64,000 bases of DNA from Rhodococcus sp. 4CII (GCF_014256275.1 NZ_JACCFE010000002.1:4072001-4136000); one strand, 5' to 3'; numbered from the stretch's first letter, positions 35,255 to 44,411 are shown. Numbers and translations are program-made. The notes: generated from the letters alone by a model not told the origin.

Positions 35255-36073
35255 ATGCAAGAGCGGGTTGAACGAGTGGGCGACGTCGTCCTGCATACCG
35301 TCGGTGACGGCCCTGCTCTGGTGGTCGTTCATGGCGGCGGGGTAACGATCGATTCCTATCGCCGTCTGGCGCGCAAACTGTCGGATACGTTCACCGTGCA
35401 TCTCTACAACCGACGCGGACGCGGAGATGCGCCGCCCCGTACGGAGCCCTACGACGTTCAAGAGGACGTCGACGACCTGCGGACGGTGCTCGAAAACACG
35501 GGCGCACGTGGCGTTATCGGCCCCAGCAGCGGTGGGTTCATCGCCCTGACGGCTGCCCTGCAACTGCCCATCGTGCGTCTCGCTCTCTACGACGCAGCAG
35601 TGTCCGTGGACGGTCTCTTCCCCGCGCAGTGGCTGGAAAGTGCGAGAGCAGCGGCACGGGACGGCGACGTTGCACGTGCGATGGCGATCACCGGGGCTGG
35701 CATCAACACTCAGTCGCGGGTGGGCGCCCTGCCACTGGGGGTGCAGATCGCAATGAGCCGACTGTTGTTGCGCACTCCCGTCGGGCGCACTATGGGCGCT
35801 TTGTTGCCCATGACGTTGGACGAGTCGCAGACGATCGCACGGGCCGACGGTCCGGCGAGCCGCTGGTCGGGGGTGACTGCGGAGGTTCTGTTGCTGAGGG
35901 GTGCGGACGGACCGCCCTATTACGAACAACTCAACGATGCCCTTGCTGCTGTACTGCCCCGCGGCCGTGCAGCAGCAGTCCGCGGGGGCCATGACGGCAT
36001 CAACCGCGCCTCAGCCCAGCTGATCCAGACGTTCGCGGCCTTCTTTGGACCTACGGCGCACGGCCAACCCTGA
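35255..36073 (+). CDS. Alpha/beta hydrolase
   Basis: A 272-residue alpha/beta hydrolase. The oxyanion region is VVVHGGGVTIDSY, the nucleophile elbow is IGPSSGGFIAL (G-x-S-x-G), and the catalytic His is in VRGGHDGINR; an acid follows the RGADG strand. There is no signal peptide. AGGAGG lies 6 bases before ATG 35255. Divergence from a TetR gene suggests substrate-induced expression, perhaps for detoxification of an ester or an antibiotic-like compound. Confidence 0.87.
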   Translation: MQERVERVGDVVLHTVGDGPALVVVHGGGVTIDSYRRLARKLSDTFTVHLYNRRGRGDAPPRTEPYDVQEDVDDLRTVLENTGARGVIGPSSGGFIALTAALQLPIVRLALYDAAVSVDGLFPAQWLESARAAARDGDVARAMAITGAGINTQSRVGALPLGVQIAMSRLLLRTPVGRTMGALLPMTLDESQTIARADGPASRWSGVTAEVLLLRGADGPPYYEQLNDALAAVLPRGRAAAVRGGHDGINRASAQLIQTFAAFFGPTAHGQP

Positions 36074-36612
36074 CCATGCGGGGGCTGGGTTCGAATCAAC
36101 TGCACTATCACCGAATTCGTCTCCCCAGCCATCGCCGGGCAGTTCCTTAACGACGGCCCGGACCTGGGCACAATGCCCGTCGGTGATCATGGAGTACGTC
36201 GGTCCGCCCCCGTGGATGCGTTGTCGAATGCATCGACGGAATACCGACCAAGAGCGTTATGGGGGACGCCATTCCGTTCACAGTTGGTAGCGTCGACTAC
36301 GGATCGATGTGCAGGGCACGAACGCGCAAGAAATTCTCAGCACTCACGATTGCTACATCGAGCAGGCAACACGAGTCGGCGTGGGAAGAGCTGTCGACTC
36401 TCGCATTGGAGCTGTCGCCGGTGGCGCAAGCCGACAAAGAAATCGGGAATGGCGGCCACCGAGGCCTATGAGGTGGTCACGAGTGGATGTATCTCCGCCC
36501 AGATCGAGGAGATGTACAGCGCAGCTCACTGAGTCAACACGCGGTCGCGGCGGTGAACAACAGCATCCAGCCCATTCATCTCGGGTGGGCCGGACGCTGT
36601 TGTCCTCCAGGA
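36074..36612. other. 539-bp gene-free stretch
   Basis: No frame with a ribosome site or a recognisable family was found on either strand. Overlapping small frames look like degenerate former coding sequence. Confidence 0.5.
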
Positions 36613-36930
36613 TCAGGAGGCCGACGACGCTTCGATCAGGGCCTGCCGCTGGTTGGCTCCGAGCCCGCCGATGCGACGGGTGTCGGCGATCGACAGTTCC
36701 TCGAGAAGCTTCGCGGCCTTCACCGCCCCGACGCCGGGCAGTGCCTTGAGCAGTGCCGAGACCTTCGTCTTCTTCACGATTTCGTCGGTCTCGGCCTTCG
36801 TGAGCACCGCTTCGACGCTGAGGTCGCCGGCTTTCACTGCTGCCAGGAGTTCGCTGCGCGCTTTGCGGGCTTCGGCGGCCTTCGCGAGCGCATCCGCGCG
36901 TTGTTCCGGTGTCAAGACGGGCAGTGCCAT
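36613..36930 (-). CDS. Actinobacterial integration host factor-like protein (mIHF family)
   Basis: A 105-residue protein beginning MALPVLTPEQRADALAKAAE, the conserved start of actinobacterial IHF. The C-terminal helix-two-turn-helix region is LLKALPGVGAVKAAKLLEEL, then IADTRRIGGLGANQRQAL, which contacts DNA in this family. mIHF is a nucleoid protein and a host factor for phage integration. In this accessory setting it is probably a second copy, not the housekeeping gene, and may help local recombination or silencing. Confidence 0.88.
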   Translation of the reverse strand: MALPVLTPEQRADALAKAAEARKARSELLAAVKAGDLSVEAVLTKAETDEIVKKTKVSALLKALPGVGAVKAAKLLEELSIADTRRIGGLGANQRQALIEASSAS

Positions 36931-37188
36931 GGGGTACTCCTTGGTGCGTTGTTCGGCCAGCTTGTCTGGCTGTCCCTCGTTATCGTGCCAGGTTGGGCCG
37001 ACACGCCCACGTTCCGATCGCTCGAGGCCGATCCCGGGGTGGCTGTATTTGTCTGCGGAACCTCAGGGGTGGCATGCACCGGATCGGATGATGGGCAGCG
37101 CTGTGTGGTGCCCAGCGCGTCGTTGCGGCATGATTCGCGATGGCCGGCCATCGTGCGTATTACGAGGCGCCAGCAGTGGAGGTGAGCA

Positions 37189-37416
37189 ATGAATCCATTC
37201 GAGTTCGTTGCTCATATTCCCTGCCCGCACTGTCGTCTCGGGGTCGGGGAGCGGTGTGTCAGTCACCAAGGACGGCTAGTGCAGTGTCCCACTGGGGTTG
37301 GTCCGGGCCCGCATCGAGTTTGGTCGAGCACGGGTAACGCGACACGTTATGCGGGCACGAGAAGCGCGGACAGTCGACGAGCGGCGAACTGGGTGAAGTA
37401 CTCCACCTTGGCGTGA
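37189..37416 (+). CDS. Small zinc-binding protein (CPHC...C type)
   Basis: A 75-residue frame with an excellent ribosome site (GGAGGTGAGCA before ATG 37189). Residues 11-45 carry HIPCPHCRLGVGERCVSHQG and then PGPHRVW, like the small CPxC-x-GxxC zinc-ribbon proteins found in actinobacterial and phage genomes. The last 25 residues overlap the end of the convergent TetR gene by 70 bases, so the true protein may once have ended earlier. Confidence 0.6.
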   Translation: MNPFEFVAHIPCPHCRLGVGERCVSHQGRLVQCPTGVGPGPHRVWSSTGNATRYAGTRSADSRRAANWVKYSTLA

Positions 37417-37991
37417 TCGACCAGTCCGGGCAGGTAGACCTTCCATGCCGTGGTCGTGCGCTCAGGCAGGTTTCTCAGGGTGTCGGTCGCGACGGCGAGT
37501 TGTCGCGCACCGAATACCATCTCCAGCAGCAGACGGCCGACCTCGTCCGGCTCGGTGCCGGCACGGAAGTCGCCTTCCTCGACGGCCCTCGCCGCCAGTG
37601 TCCGATAGATCGAAGTCCAGCGCTCGAAGACAACATCCCCCGTGCCCCGAGAGTCCCCCACCTCGGTGAGCAGACGGAATGCCGCCAATGTCAGAACGTC
37701 GCTGTTGTCCGGGTTGATCATCGCGTACGACATCCCGATCAACGACTCCAACGCTGGTGTGCGGGAATCGATGTGTGCAGACCATGCCATTTCGAGGCGT
37801 TCGCAGCCCTCGTCGATCACCGACCGTGCCAGCTGCTCTTTCGAGTTGAAGTGGAAGTACAGCGAACCCTTCGTCACCCCCGATGCGGAGATGATCTCTT
37901 GTAGGCCGGCATTGACGTATCCCACGCGGTTGAACACGTCAGCCGCGGCGGCCAGCACAGCGTGGCGGGTAGCGATAGCGCGCTGTTGCAC
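37347..37991 (-). CDS. TetR-family regulator, gamma-butyrolactone receptor type (ScbR/ArpA-like)
   Basis: A 214-residue regulator. The helix-turn-helix AGLQEIISASGVTKGSLYFH followed by FNSKEQLARSVIDEG is the characteristic sequence of the ScbR/ArpA group, whose members sense gamma-butyrolactone signals or antibiotic-like ligands. GTG 37991 has AAGGAG ten bases upstream. Its target is not obvious: the divergent side is a stretch with an IS481 remnant and a broken nucleoside hydrolase gene. Confidence 0.87.
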   Translation of the reverse strand: MQQRAIATRHAVLAAAADVFNRVGYVNAGLQEIISASGVTKGSLYFHFNSKEQLARSVIDEGCERLEMAWSAHIDSRTPALESLIGMSYAMINPDNSDVLTLAAFRLLTEVGDSRGTGDVVFERWTSIYRTLAARAVEEGDFRAGTEPDEVGRLLLEMVFGARQLAVATDTLRNLPERTTTAWKVYLPGLVDHAKVEYFTQFAARRLSALLVPA

Positions 37992-38476
37992 GGTGCCCCA
38001 CTCCTTTGTCCGATCCGGTTGCCTAGCTGAATCGTACCGGTCGGTTTTGGCCACAAGTATTGGACGATCGTCCTGTTCTGCCACTGGGCAGACTCGGATC
38101 AGTGGGGGATCACGGCGTGGCAATCCGGGGGTGGGGCGGTGCCGCTGATGGTGTCGCTCCACGCCAGACGACTGCGGGCGGCCGGTGGCCTGTACTCGGA
38201 CCCGCTCGTCGGTGCGTTCGAGTCCCGGGACAGCTCTGAGTGTGCGATTGAGATTCCCCTGGTCGGGGCGGCTGCCGACGAGCGCAGTGGTGACGGCGCA
38301 AGGTCGCCGTGCTCGTCGAAGCCGCGCCACTCGGTGGCGGTGGCGGGGTCCGCGGTGATGTCGTCGGCGGTGACGACGGCCCACGTGGCAGGGTCGGCCC
38401 ACGGGGGTCGCGGCTCACAATGCTGGAGATGATGGAGCGGGGCACCACAGATACGAGCGTCTGTGCTGCCGGACTC

Positions 38477-38545
38477 GCGGTGTCCACCACCGTCCGGGAT
38501 GCGGCCGAGTTTCTCGATGTCGACGTGGACGAGAAGACGACCACT
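38477..38545 (-). pseudogene. IS481-family transposase scrap
   Basis: About 23 codons on the minus strand read SGRLLVHVDIEKLGRIPDGG. LLHVDVKKLGRIPDGGG is the conserved catalytic-core segment of IS481 transposases. Flanking codons diverge, so only this patch survives. The rest of 37992-38637 contains no recognisable gene. Confidence 0.6.
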
Positions 38546-38637
38546 GCAGCGCTTCGTGTCAGCGTGTCGGCACACGAATGGCAGCATCCGGCTTGCTGCG
38601 TACAAAGTGGCGGTTACAGACGAACGGGAGGGGTGCG

Positions 38638-39602
38638 ATGACGGACGTTCGCCGCGTACTCATCGACACGGATACCGGAGTCGACGATGCACTCGCTCTG
38701 TTGACGGTCCTGGACGCACCGCAGACGGAGTTGATCGGAGTCGGCAGCGTCTTCGGCAATTGCACGGAACGGCAGGCCGCATCCAACGCGCTCGTCGTAC
38801 TCGCGGCCGTCGGCCGCGTCGACATCCCCGTCTGCGTCGGTCGGCCACGACCCGGACCGGCGCCGACAATCCCGTCACTTCACGGCGCCGACGGTCTTGG
38901 CGATCGAGGCTTACGGCCACCCGACGGGGTCTCGCCGGCGGCGGAGTCGGCTGTCGAACAGATCCTGCGAATCGCTCGTGAACACCCGGACAGGTGGACC
39001 TCCTCTGCCTGGGACCGCTGTCCAACGTCGCTGCCGCTCTCGAGCAAGATTCGCTGGTGCTGACTCGCTACCGGACGGTGACCATCATGGGCGGAATGGG
39101 ACCCGCCGCCCGGCAGGACACCAATGCCGCGGTGCAACCTCTCCTTCTGGTGAAGGGCGACACGAACACGAACCATGACCCAGTCGCCACCGCTGCGGTC
39201 GCAGCGGCGCGGGGGCCGGTTACCTGGGTCGGGATGAACGCAACCGGTCGTCTGCACATGCCGTGGGCCGATCTCGACGCCCAGGCTGCGCATTCCGGAG
39301 TCGCCGCGTTCGTCCGCGATATCACCGCCGACTACCACCTGTACTGCACCACCACCTACCAGGCTGACACCCCGATCTACACCTGTCACGACTCCGTCGC
39401 GGCCGGTGTCATGCTCGACCCGGCCGTGGTTCGGTCCGCCGTCGAATTGACCGGCCGCGTGCACCGCGGCGATGACGGTCGGGCAGGCCTGTGGGGGCAC
39501 AGAGCGTTTCACGCCCCGACGCATCGGTTCATCACCGACCTGGACTATTCGACGATCCGGCAGCGGATTACGGAGACGTTCAGCGGCGCTGTGCCGCATT
39601 GA
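38638..39602 (+). pseudogene. Nucleoside hydrolase (IunH family) with a single-base frameshift
   Basis: ATG 38638 has GGAGGGG upstream. The frame shows the calcium-binding Asp cluster VLIDTDTGVDDALALLTVLD, then runs to EHPDR near 38993, where one G appears missing. In the next frame the protein resumes as VDLLCLGPLSNVAAALEQDS and continues to HIS-containing ends near 39600 (HRAFHAPTHRFITDLDYS). Restored, the product would be about 320 residues, normal for the family, which hydrolyses the N-glycosidic bond of nucleosides. A single deletion could be a recent mutation or a sequencing error. Confidence 0.8.
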
Positions 39603-39672
39603 CCATCAATAGGGTGGACGCATCGGTGACTGTCGAGCCGGTCTGAGCGCTTCAGAGTCATGGGTGATGCCG

Positions 39673-39831
39673 TCATTTTCCGTAAAGCAGGGCACTCTGA
39701 ACTTGCGATGGGTTCTCGTGCGGACCTGCGGTGGCAACACCGGCGGCTCCGATGGCGAATCCGGTGACGGCCACGGCGGTGGCGGAGAGTGCGATGAAGA
39801 GTGCGACGCGGTGGCGGGCGTTGGTGTGCAT
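39673..39831 (-). CDS. Small secreted peptide
   Basis: A 52-residue frame with AGGAGAGCC just before ATG 39831. The N-terminus is a clear signal peptide (short basic start, then VALFIALSATAVAVTGFAIG, and a likely cleavage site after ATA-G). The mature part would be only about 17-20 residues (GPHENPSQVQSALLYGK). I recognise no family. Good signal and ribosome site argue that it is real. Confidence 0.6.
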   Translation of the reverse strand: MHTNARHRVALFIALSATAVAVTGFAIGAAGVATAGPHENPSQVQSALLYGK

Positions 39832-40350
39832 GATGGCTCTCCTGAGTTCTGACACTTCGGGGGAACGTCGGGGACCGTGGGGCTTAGGCTTTCGATTCCC
39901 CGGTGTGCAGCAATTATGTCGCGACTGCGCGTTCTCGTCTGTCCGCCGACAGGGCCGAGGACGGGATGAATCCAATGCCCCCCGATCGGGGGATGTCGAC
40001 GATACGATCGCAATTTCCGGTGTCGCGGTAGACAACCAGATCGCTGAGAAGACAGAGGTCATGAAGCGGATGGCGCGAATCAGTGCCAGCTCGCTCAGCG
40101 GCATTGAAACTACGATCAGGGCGCACCGACGCGGCGGCTGCCCGCCGGGGGACGAGTACGTCGTCGACGGCGCGACCCCCTTGGCGTGGACCGTGCTCGA
40201 TGTCGCATCCGACCCGAAGGCATCCGCGCAGCTACTCGACCGCAGGGCCTCCCGCCCCGTCGGAGCGAGGATGCGTGACTTCGATGGAGACTGACATCCC
40301 GGGTGGGGCGTACCAATAGGTGCTGCCCACCTCCGGCGAATCGCCAACGG
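39832..40350. other. 519-bp stretch without a recognised gene
   Basis: Several overlapping frames exist on both strands, but none has both a ribosome site and a family match. Confidence 0.45.
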
Positions 40351-40640
40351 TCAGAGCGGCGGAGGGGGTCCGAGTTCGCGTCCCACCCCGCTTTGCTTGC
40401 AACCGCCGAACGGCAGGAACTGGGAAATGTTGTGCCAGTCGTTGATCCATACCGTTGATCGTCCGAACTCCAGACGCCGGCGGCCCACCCGTACTTGCTG
40501 TCGTTGGCGATCTTGACGCTCGTCGACACTGTCCTAGGAGATGATCGACAGCGCGGGCCCGAAGTTTTCCTCTCGGGCGATGATCATGTCGTTGGTGACG
40601 TGGGTGAAGACCGTCGGTTCCACCAAGAACTCCTTCTTGA
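40351..40640 (-). pseudogene. Aldehyde dehydrogenase C-terminal remnant
   Basis: Reading the minus strand across frames gives FKKEFLVEPTVFTHVTNDM, EENFGPALSIIS then a TAG, VKIANDSKYGWAAGVWS, and finally WINDWHNISQFLPFGGCKQS followed by GVGREL and a TGA. These are the ordered conserved blocks of the ALDH C-terminal half (E-x-F-GP, N-x-YGL, PFGG.K.SG.GRE). At least one stop and two frame changes are present, and the catalytic Cys region is gone. Confidence 0.75.
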
Positions 40641-41395
40641 ACCGTGGTCTTTCACGAACACCGCCACCGAATCGGAGTCGAGTACACCGATGTGGACAAG
40701 CACGCCGCCGTCACTTACCTGCCGAGAACGGAGACCAGCGTGAAAAACAAGCCGGGCAGAAACAGGTACCCCGATGGGCTGAACGACCCGTGTGCAACCC
40801 CGCAGGTCACCCCACAATTGTGACCAGACAGAAAAGCGACACCAGTGCCCTACGGACCTCGCGAAGGAGGTCGCCGGAGACAGCGTCCGACCCACAACTT
40901 CACTCGTAGTCATACAGGCAGCACACCCCGCGCAGACAGGCAACGTGCGCCCCCTTTTGAGGGTTCAGTGCTGCACCCGAAGACCGCACCTTTTCCTGGT
41001 GCGAGTCGGGGGATGGCCCGTCCGTACGACGGCACCGTCGTACGGGCGGGTCCACTCCGTGGTTATCGGAGGTCAGGCATGAAACATGCATCCCACGAGG
41101 GCAACTACTGGCGAGTCGAAGTCATTCACCGCAACCCAATTGCCTGTGCCGAGTTCCACCCGCCAGGCGTGTCAACCGGGACCTCTCGCCTGCCATGCTG
41201 TCGGATCACGGTGGGATCGACTGGGGAAGAGCGGGATCGGTGGCGTACACCCTCTATGTAGGCGTCGAGGGCGTATGTCTCGACGAACGTGACAATACAG
41301 GTCTTGCTACCAGTCGGGGGCCTGACGCGGGACTCGGTCCAGATGTCGGGCGTATGATCGACGGACCGCCGGGGCGCTACGCGGAAGGACGGGCA
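40641..41395. other. 755-bp gene-free stretch with a strong hairpin
   Basis: Apart from the hairpin at 41017-41050 nothing is recognised; the frames here have no ribosome sites or known domains. Confidence 0.5.
41017..41050. terminator. Long perfect hairpin without an adjacent gene
   Basis: CCGTACGACGG (41022-41032) and CCGTCGTACGG (41035-41045) form an 11-bp perfect stem with a two-base loop. The outer CCCGT/GCGGG bases extend it to about 16 pairs with one G-T pair. It looks like an intrinsic terminator whose gene has decayed. Confidence 0.55.
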
Positions 41396-41488
41396 ATGGA
41401 CAATTGGTGGCTGTATTACAGCCCGTTTCCCCAGCCTGTCCGAGAATGGCTGTGGCTGATTGTGCAGCAGATTTGGTGGCGCGGTTAG
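41396..41488 (+). CDS. Tryptophan-rich 30-residue peptide
   Basis: A 30-codon ORF from ATG 41396 with GGAAGGACGGG in front. Six residues are Trp (positions 4, 5, 18, 20, 27 and 28), including WW pairs near each end (NWWLYY and IWWRG), with a hydrophobic centre (EWLWLIVQQI). The stop overlaps the end of the convergent protease gene. It could be a small membrane peptide or a Trp-sensing leader, but no trp gene follows on the same strand. A longer in-frame extension upstream to 41195 looks non-coding. Confidence 0.45.
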   Translation: MDNWWLYYSPFPQPVREWLWLIVQQIWWRG

Positions 41489-42180
41489 CTGTTGGTGACG
41501 ACGAAGCCCTTACCGACAGGGTTGAACTGGGCGTTGATGCCGTCGAGGACGGCAGCGAACTTGATGTACTCGAACGCGAACAGCGCAGTGTCGAATCCGC
41601 GGACCATGCCCACGATCTCGGTGTTGTTCTGGAGTACGGGACCGCCGGAGTCGCCGCCGCCCGATTGGGCGTTGCTGTACAAACGTGTCGGGTTCTGCGA
41701 GGTGATCGACCCGCAATGGACGCCGGTACCGGCCCCGTCCTTGCAAAGGGGACCGACCGGGCTGGAGGCGCCGATTCCGTCGACCCGGGCACTGGGACCG
41801 TTCGATGTGAGTACCGCGTCAGCGTTGAGGCGAATGACCACCCAGTCGACGCCCGTCCCGCCGCCGGGACTGCGGTACGCGATGTTCCCGATCTGTTCCC
41901 GCGGTCCGGTCGGCGCGTAGCGGTATACGGGCGCACCGTCGGGTGTGCCGTCGACGCAGTGGGCGGCGGAGATGCCGATCTTGTTGCCGAGCGAGTCGAT
42001 ACCTACAACGCCCATCGTGCAGAACTCGATGATGCCGGGCGGGTGCGGTGCCGGGTTCAGATCGTCGGTCCATGCGATGCCGTTGGACACGACACCGGTG
42101 GCTGATGCCGCCGGGGCCTCGACGAGGAAAACGCCGAGGGCGACTGCGAGACAGGCAAGAAACCCGGAAAGCCTTCTCAA
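41485..42180 (-). CDS. Secreted trypsin-like serine protease (S1 family)
   Basis: A 231-residue protein. A signal peptide (LRRLSGFLACLAVALGVFLV, then APAASA) leads to a mature part with the catalytic triad: His in GISAAHCVDG, Asp in GVDWVVIRL and Ser in SGGGDSGGPVL. Two Cys pairs are likely. TTG 42180 with GAGAGAA upstream is preferred because it starts the signal peptide directly; the longer frame to 42273 would add a hydrophilic leader. Actinobacterial S1 proteases of this kind are exported; the target is unknown. Confidence 0.83.
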   Translation of the reverse strand: MRRLSGFLACLAVALGVFLVEAPAASATGVVSNGIAWTDDLNPAPHPPGIIEFCTMGVVGIDSLGNKIGISAAHCVDGTPDGAPVYRYAPTGPREQIGNIAYRSPGGGTGVDWVVIRLNADAVLTSNGPSARVDGIGASSPVGPLCKDGAGTGVHCGSITSQNPTRLYSNAQSGGGDSGGPVLQNNTEIVGMVRGFDTALFAFEYIKFAAVLDGINAQFNPVGKGFVVTNS

Positions 42181-42492
42181 TTGAATTCTCTCTACTTTCG
42201 CGAAATCGAGGGATTGTCTGTAAGCCCGCTCGCGTTGGTGCCCGAGCTGGACTCGACCTGACGATGTCGTCACGGCTGGACTGTCGGGGCTGAAAGCAGC
42301 AGGACCTTGTCTGCCGATCGCCGTCGGCCTCCGGCGCGGCCTTCTGCAAGGCAGTCAGGTCAGGCATCGTTCGCAAGAACGGCACGGTCGGCGGCAGTCC
42401 ACACGGGGGACTGGCGAAGACCGGAACGCACGAACAGCGGATACTGCTCGTCCACGATCATCCGGTCACTGCGGACGCGGAACTTGCCCCGG

Positions 42493-42726
42493 TCAGCCTG
42501 CGTGAGAAGGGCGTCGACCCAGGCGTAGGCCCCACGGTCCGCTCGTCGAGCGTGATGGTCGCGACCGTGAAGGAGTGAAGTCGGTGCCCGTCCGGCTCAG
42601 TTCGGCGCTGCGGCACGACGAGCACGTGGACGCGTCGCCGGCGAGCATGGTCTGGCATTGAGCGCAGCGGCGACTGATGGAGACGTCGCGTGCGACGAGG
42701 AAGGGGCGGTGGAACTGATCGTGCAT
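42493..42726 (-). CDS. Small zinc-ribbon ORF, probably a truncated gene
   Basis: A 77-residue frame from ATG 42726 (GAGG seven bases upstream). Residues about 20-38 form a zinc ribbon, RRCAQCQTMLAGDASTCSSC. The C-terminal half is Ser/Arg-rich and unlike any family, while other frames downstream (to about 42380) read HSFTVATITLDERT and AYAWVDALLTQADRGKFRV, suggesting that the original gene continued there, possibly as a DUF35-like rubredoxin-plus-OB protein. Probably frameshifted. Confidence 0.4.
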   Translation of the reverse strand: MHDQFHRPFLVARDVSISRRCAQCQTMLAGDASTCSSCRSAELSRTGTDFTPSRSRPSRSTSGPWGLRLGRRPSHAG

Positions 42727-43184
42727 TGGGGCCTCGGCTTGCAGGGTTTGTGGGGGTTGTCGAACTCCCACACTCCTCGCCAGGTGTCGATCCGACGACG
42801 GTAGAACGACCGGTAGGCATACCCATCTTCGTGCCCGGGACTGTCCGCAGACTCGGGATCTATCTTGGTCGATTTTCCTTTTCCGGCTCCGCGATGCCGA
42901 TCCTGGTGCGTGTGCCCACGTCGGCAATGCACGGGACGATGCCCGGACAGGGGCCCAGAGGGAGTGCCTTTCGCAACTGGTGATATCGGCTCTGCGGCGT
43001 GACCGTCCGATACGGCCCGACCACGACTGGTGGGCAACGGTGTTCGTGCCCGAATTGGAAGCGGTCTGCCGAGAGATTGCGCCAGTAGTCCGCATCGTGG
43101 CCGGGCGAATAGAGGCAGCGTCCACGAGGTGTGCCCAGAAGTAGACGAGGAGAAGATAGGAGCGAGGACGGGCAACTCCGGTCG
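42727..43184. other. 458-bp stretch without a recognised gene
   Basis: Minus-strand frames such as one reading YWRNLSADRFQFGHEH have some protein character but no start or known family. Confidence 0.4.
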
Positions 43185-44411
43185 TCAGCGCAGTGCGCTG
43201 CCGGCCAGCCATTGATCCCACGGGACGCTCCAGTCGCCGTTCTGCCACAGTTCGAGCGGTGCGCCACCGGTTCCCCGGACCTCGACGACGTCGCCGGGTC
43301 GGGAGAAGTCGTAGAACCAGCGGGCGTTGTCCGGGCTGAGGTTCAGGCACCCGTGCGAGACGTTGGTGTTGCCCTGCGCCCAGATGGTGTCGGCGAGCTC
43401 GTGGAGGTAGATGCCGTCGTTGCTGATGCGGGTGGCGTAGTTGATCTTCTCCTTGTATCCGAGCCGGGAGTTGACCGGCAGCCCGTAGGTGGAGGAGTCC
43501 ATGACGACGGGGTTGGCCTTGTCCAGGACGGTGTAGACACCGGGCTGGGTCCAGAACGAGAGGGTCTGCCCGCCGACGACTTCGGTGCCCCCCATTCCCA
43601 TCGACGTCGGCATGGTCCGGACCACCTGCCCGTTGTCGGTGACGGTGACCTCCTTCGTGGCATCGTCGGCGACGGAGATGTGTGCGTCGCCGATGGTGAA
43701 CGTGGTCGCCGCGTCGTTCTGTCCGAACAGACCTTCGCCGAGAGCCTTGCCGTACACGCTGGCGCGGACGGTGACCTTCGTGCCCGGCGCCCAGTAGGTC
43801 TGTGGCCGCCAGTGCACGTTCTGGTCGTCCGCCCAGTACCAGGAGCCCGCGGTCGGAGGTGTCGTCTCCACACTGAGCGCTGTCTCGGCGGCGACCTTGT
43901 CGGTGATCGGTTCGTCGAAGTGCGTGACGATCACGATGCCGACGCCGAACGTCGCACCGTCGGCGAGTAGGTTCCCGCCTGTCGTGACGAACGTGGGTTC
44001 GGTCTGGTTACCCGGGGTGACTGTCGTGAACATGCTGGTCTTCTCGCTCCGGACACCCTGGTCACCGACCGCGGTGACCGCGACGGTGTAGGCGCGTCCG
44101 TACCCGAGGGGTACTCCCGGTTTCCAGGACAGGCGATCGGGAGTGAAGATGCCTTCGACTGCCCGGCCCTCTTCGTTGGTCATGGTGACCGTCTCGAGGG
44201 TGCCGCCGGCGGTGCTCACCGAGACGGGGTCGAGGGGGTTGACTGCCGACGCACCGTCGGCCGGGGCCACGGTGATCTCGGGTCCCGGCGGCTGGGTTGT
44301 CGGTCCCGCGGGGTGATCCGTAGATGGTGTGGCGCAGGCAGCGGCCACCAGAGCGATCAGCAGGACTGCGAGAACGTGGACGAGGTGACCGGGGCGGCGT
44401 CGGGCGTGCAT
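43185..44411 (-). CDS. L,D-transpeptidase lipoprotein (LdtMt2-like)
   Basis: A 408-residue cell-wall enzyme. The N-terminus has a signal with lipobox LVAAACATP, so it is membrane-anchored outside the cell. Two Ig-like domains (residues about 45-250) precede the YkuD catalytic domain, whose motif is VSHGCLNLSPDNARWFYD with the nucleophile Cys, and a C-terminal tail with WDQWL. This is the domain order of LdtMt2, which forms 3-3 peptidoglycan crosslinks and is the target of carbapenems in mycobacteria. ATG 44411 starts the signal; the longer frame upstream was rejected. Confidence 0.92.
   Translation of the reverse strand: MHARRRPGHLVHVLAVLLIALVAAACATPSTDHPAGPTTQPPGPEITVAPADGASAVNPLDPVSVSTAGGTLETVTMTNEEGRAVEGIFTPDRLSWKPGVPLGYGRAYTVAVTAVGDQGVRSEKTSMFTTVTPGNQTEPTFVTTGGNLLADGATFGVGIVIVTHFDEPITDKVAAETALSVETTPPTAGSWYWADDQNVHWRPQTYWAPGTKVTVRASVYGKALGEGLFGQNDAATTFTIGDAHISVADDATKEVTVTDNGQVVRTMPTSMGMGGTEVVGGQTLSFWTQPGVYTVLDKANPVVMDSSTYGLPVNSRLGYKEKINYATRISNDGIYLHELADTIWAQGNTNVSHGCLNLSPDNARWFYDFSRPGDVVEVRGTGGAPLELWQNGDWSVPWDQWLAGSALR

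Noticed and set aside
41195..41394. N-terminal extension of the Trp-rich peptide to a 97-residue protein
   Set aside because: The extension has no ribosome site or family match; the strong site is directly before ATG 41396.
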